Below are positions 63,168-64,000 of a DNA stretch of 64,000 nucleotides, in pieces. Source of the DNA: Aldrovandia affinis. Taxonomy: Eukaryota > Chordata > Actinopteri > Notacanthiformes > Halosauridae. How positions within the stretch are numbered: the first letter of the stretch is position 1; every line of letters begins with the position of its first letter. A program made the position numbers and the translations under genes. The stretch is taken from positions 434,001 to 498,000 of the forward strand of contig JAINUG010000088.1 in assembly GCA_029706075.1 (NCBI GenBank). The letters run 5' to 3'. Below the pieces are notes generated by a model that searched no databases, was not told the origin of the DNA, and saw only the letters and a program-made list of their open reading frames with translations.

Positions 63168-64000
63168 ACAGGTGCATCTCAATAAATTAGATTATTGTGG
63201 AAAAGTGTATTTATTTCAGTAATTCAATTCAAAAAGTGAAACTCATATATTATATAGATTCATTACACACAAAGTGAAATATTTCAAGCCTTTATTTGTT
63301 TTAATTTTGATGATCATGGCTTACAGCTAATGAAAACCCCAAATTCAGTATCTCAGAAAATTTGAATATTGTGAAAAAGTTCAATATTGTAAACTCACGG
63401 TGTCACACTCTAATCAGCGAATTAACTCAAAACACCTGCAAAGGTTTCCTGAGCCTTTAAATGGTCTCTCAGTCTGGTTCAGTAGGCTACACAATCATGG
63501 GGTAGACTGCTGACTTGACAGTTGTCCAGAAGACAGTCATTGACACCCTCCACAAGGAGGGTAAGCCACAAGAGGTCATTGCTAAAGAAGCTGGCTGTTC
63601 ACAGAGTGCTGTATCCAAGCATATTCATAGAAAGTTGAGTGGAAGGAAAAAGTGGTAGGAAAAGGTGCACAAGCAACAGGGATAACCACAGCCTTGAGAG
63701 GATTGTCAAGCAAAGCCCATTCAAGAATTTGGGGGAGCTTCACAAGGAGTGGACTGAGGCTGGAGTCAGTGCATCAAGAGCCACCACGCACAGACGTATC
63801 CAGGACATGGGCTACAACTGTCGGATTCCCTCGTGTCAAGCCACTCCTGAACCAGAGACAACGTCAGAAGCGTCTTACCTGGGCTAAGGAGAAAAATAAC
63901 TGGACTGTTGCTCAGTGGTCCAAAGTCCTATTTTCAGATGAAAGTACATTTTGCATTTCATTTGGAAATCAAGGTCCCAGAGTCTGGAAGAAGAGTGGAC
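63168..64000 (+). mobile_element. Tc1-like transposon, runs off the window
   Basis: The left end AGGTGCATCTCAATAAATTA is a common Tc1-type terminus in fish. The plus-strand transposase has helix-turn-helix regions (around 63,520-63,650, AGCSQSAVSKHIHRKLSG) and ATTHRRIQDMGYNCRIPS. A later frame has WTVAQWSKVLFSDESTFC, with the first catalytic Asp. Frame breaks are present near 63,640 and 63,830. The right end lies beyond the window. Confidence 0.85.

Overview
This window is vertebrate nuclear DNA, almost certainly from a ray-finned fish. Genes are split into many short exons by GT-AG introns. The non-coding DNA is full of Tc1/mariner and hAT transposons, L2- and CR1-type LINEs and tRNA- or 5S-derived SINEs. 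The four protein-coding genes I recognise are orthologues of human genes that I recall as neighbours at 19p13.13. No order or species can be fixed from the sequence alone.

Layout. About 2.0-36.2 kb (+): tnpo2 (transportin-2), with a non-coding first exon, 23 coding exons encoding 889 residues, and a long 3' UTR. About 38.8-44.6 kb (+): fbxw9 (F-box and WD-repeat protein), with 7 coding exons; the end of its first coding exon is ambiguous. 50,337 down to 46,758 (-): a two-exon G-protein gamma subunit gene, best matched to gng14. About 52.1-63.1 kb (+): dhps (deoxyhypusine synthase), with 9 coding exons encoding 362 residues and the catalytic lysine intact. The last 0.8 kb is the start of another Tc1-like transposon that runs off the window. 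The four genes share no pathway: nuclear import, ubiquitin ligase substrate choice, G-protein signalling and eIF5A hypusination. Their grouping is conserved synteny.

RNA genes. Introns 3, 4, 7, 9 and 10 of tnpo2 each hold a C/D-box snoRNA-like unit of the SNORD41 type, the snoRNA hosted by human TNPO2. Four look intact and keep one guide sequence next to box D; the one in intron 3 is degenerate.

Most unusual observations. (1) The five-member SNORD41-like family in one host gene. (2) A Tc1-like element in dhps intron 5 that carries a 96% identical copy of dhps exon 6 with its splice acceptor. (3) Two tandem-repeat arrays that multiply a real or near-consensus 5' splice site, at dhps exon 6 and beside tnpo2 exon 8. 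(4) A recursive-splicing-like junction at the start of tnpo2 exon 11. (5) A retroelement inserted at the codons for the RT catalytic motif of an older L2-like LINE. (6) A long acidic insertion between the F-box and the WD repeats of fbxw9.
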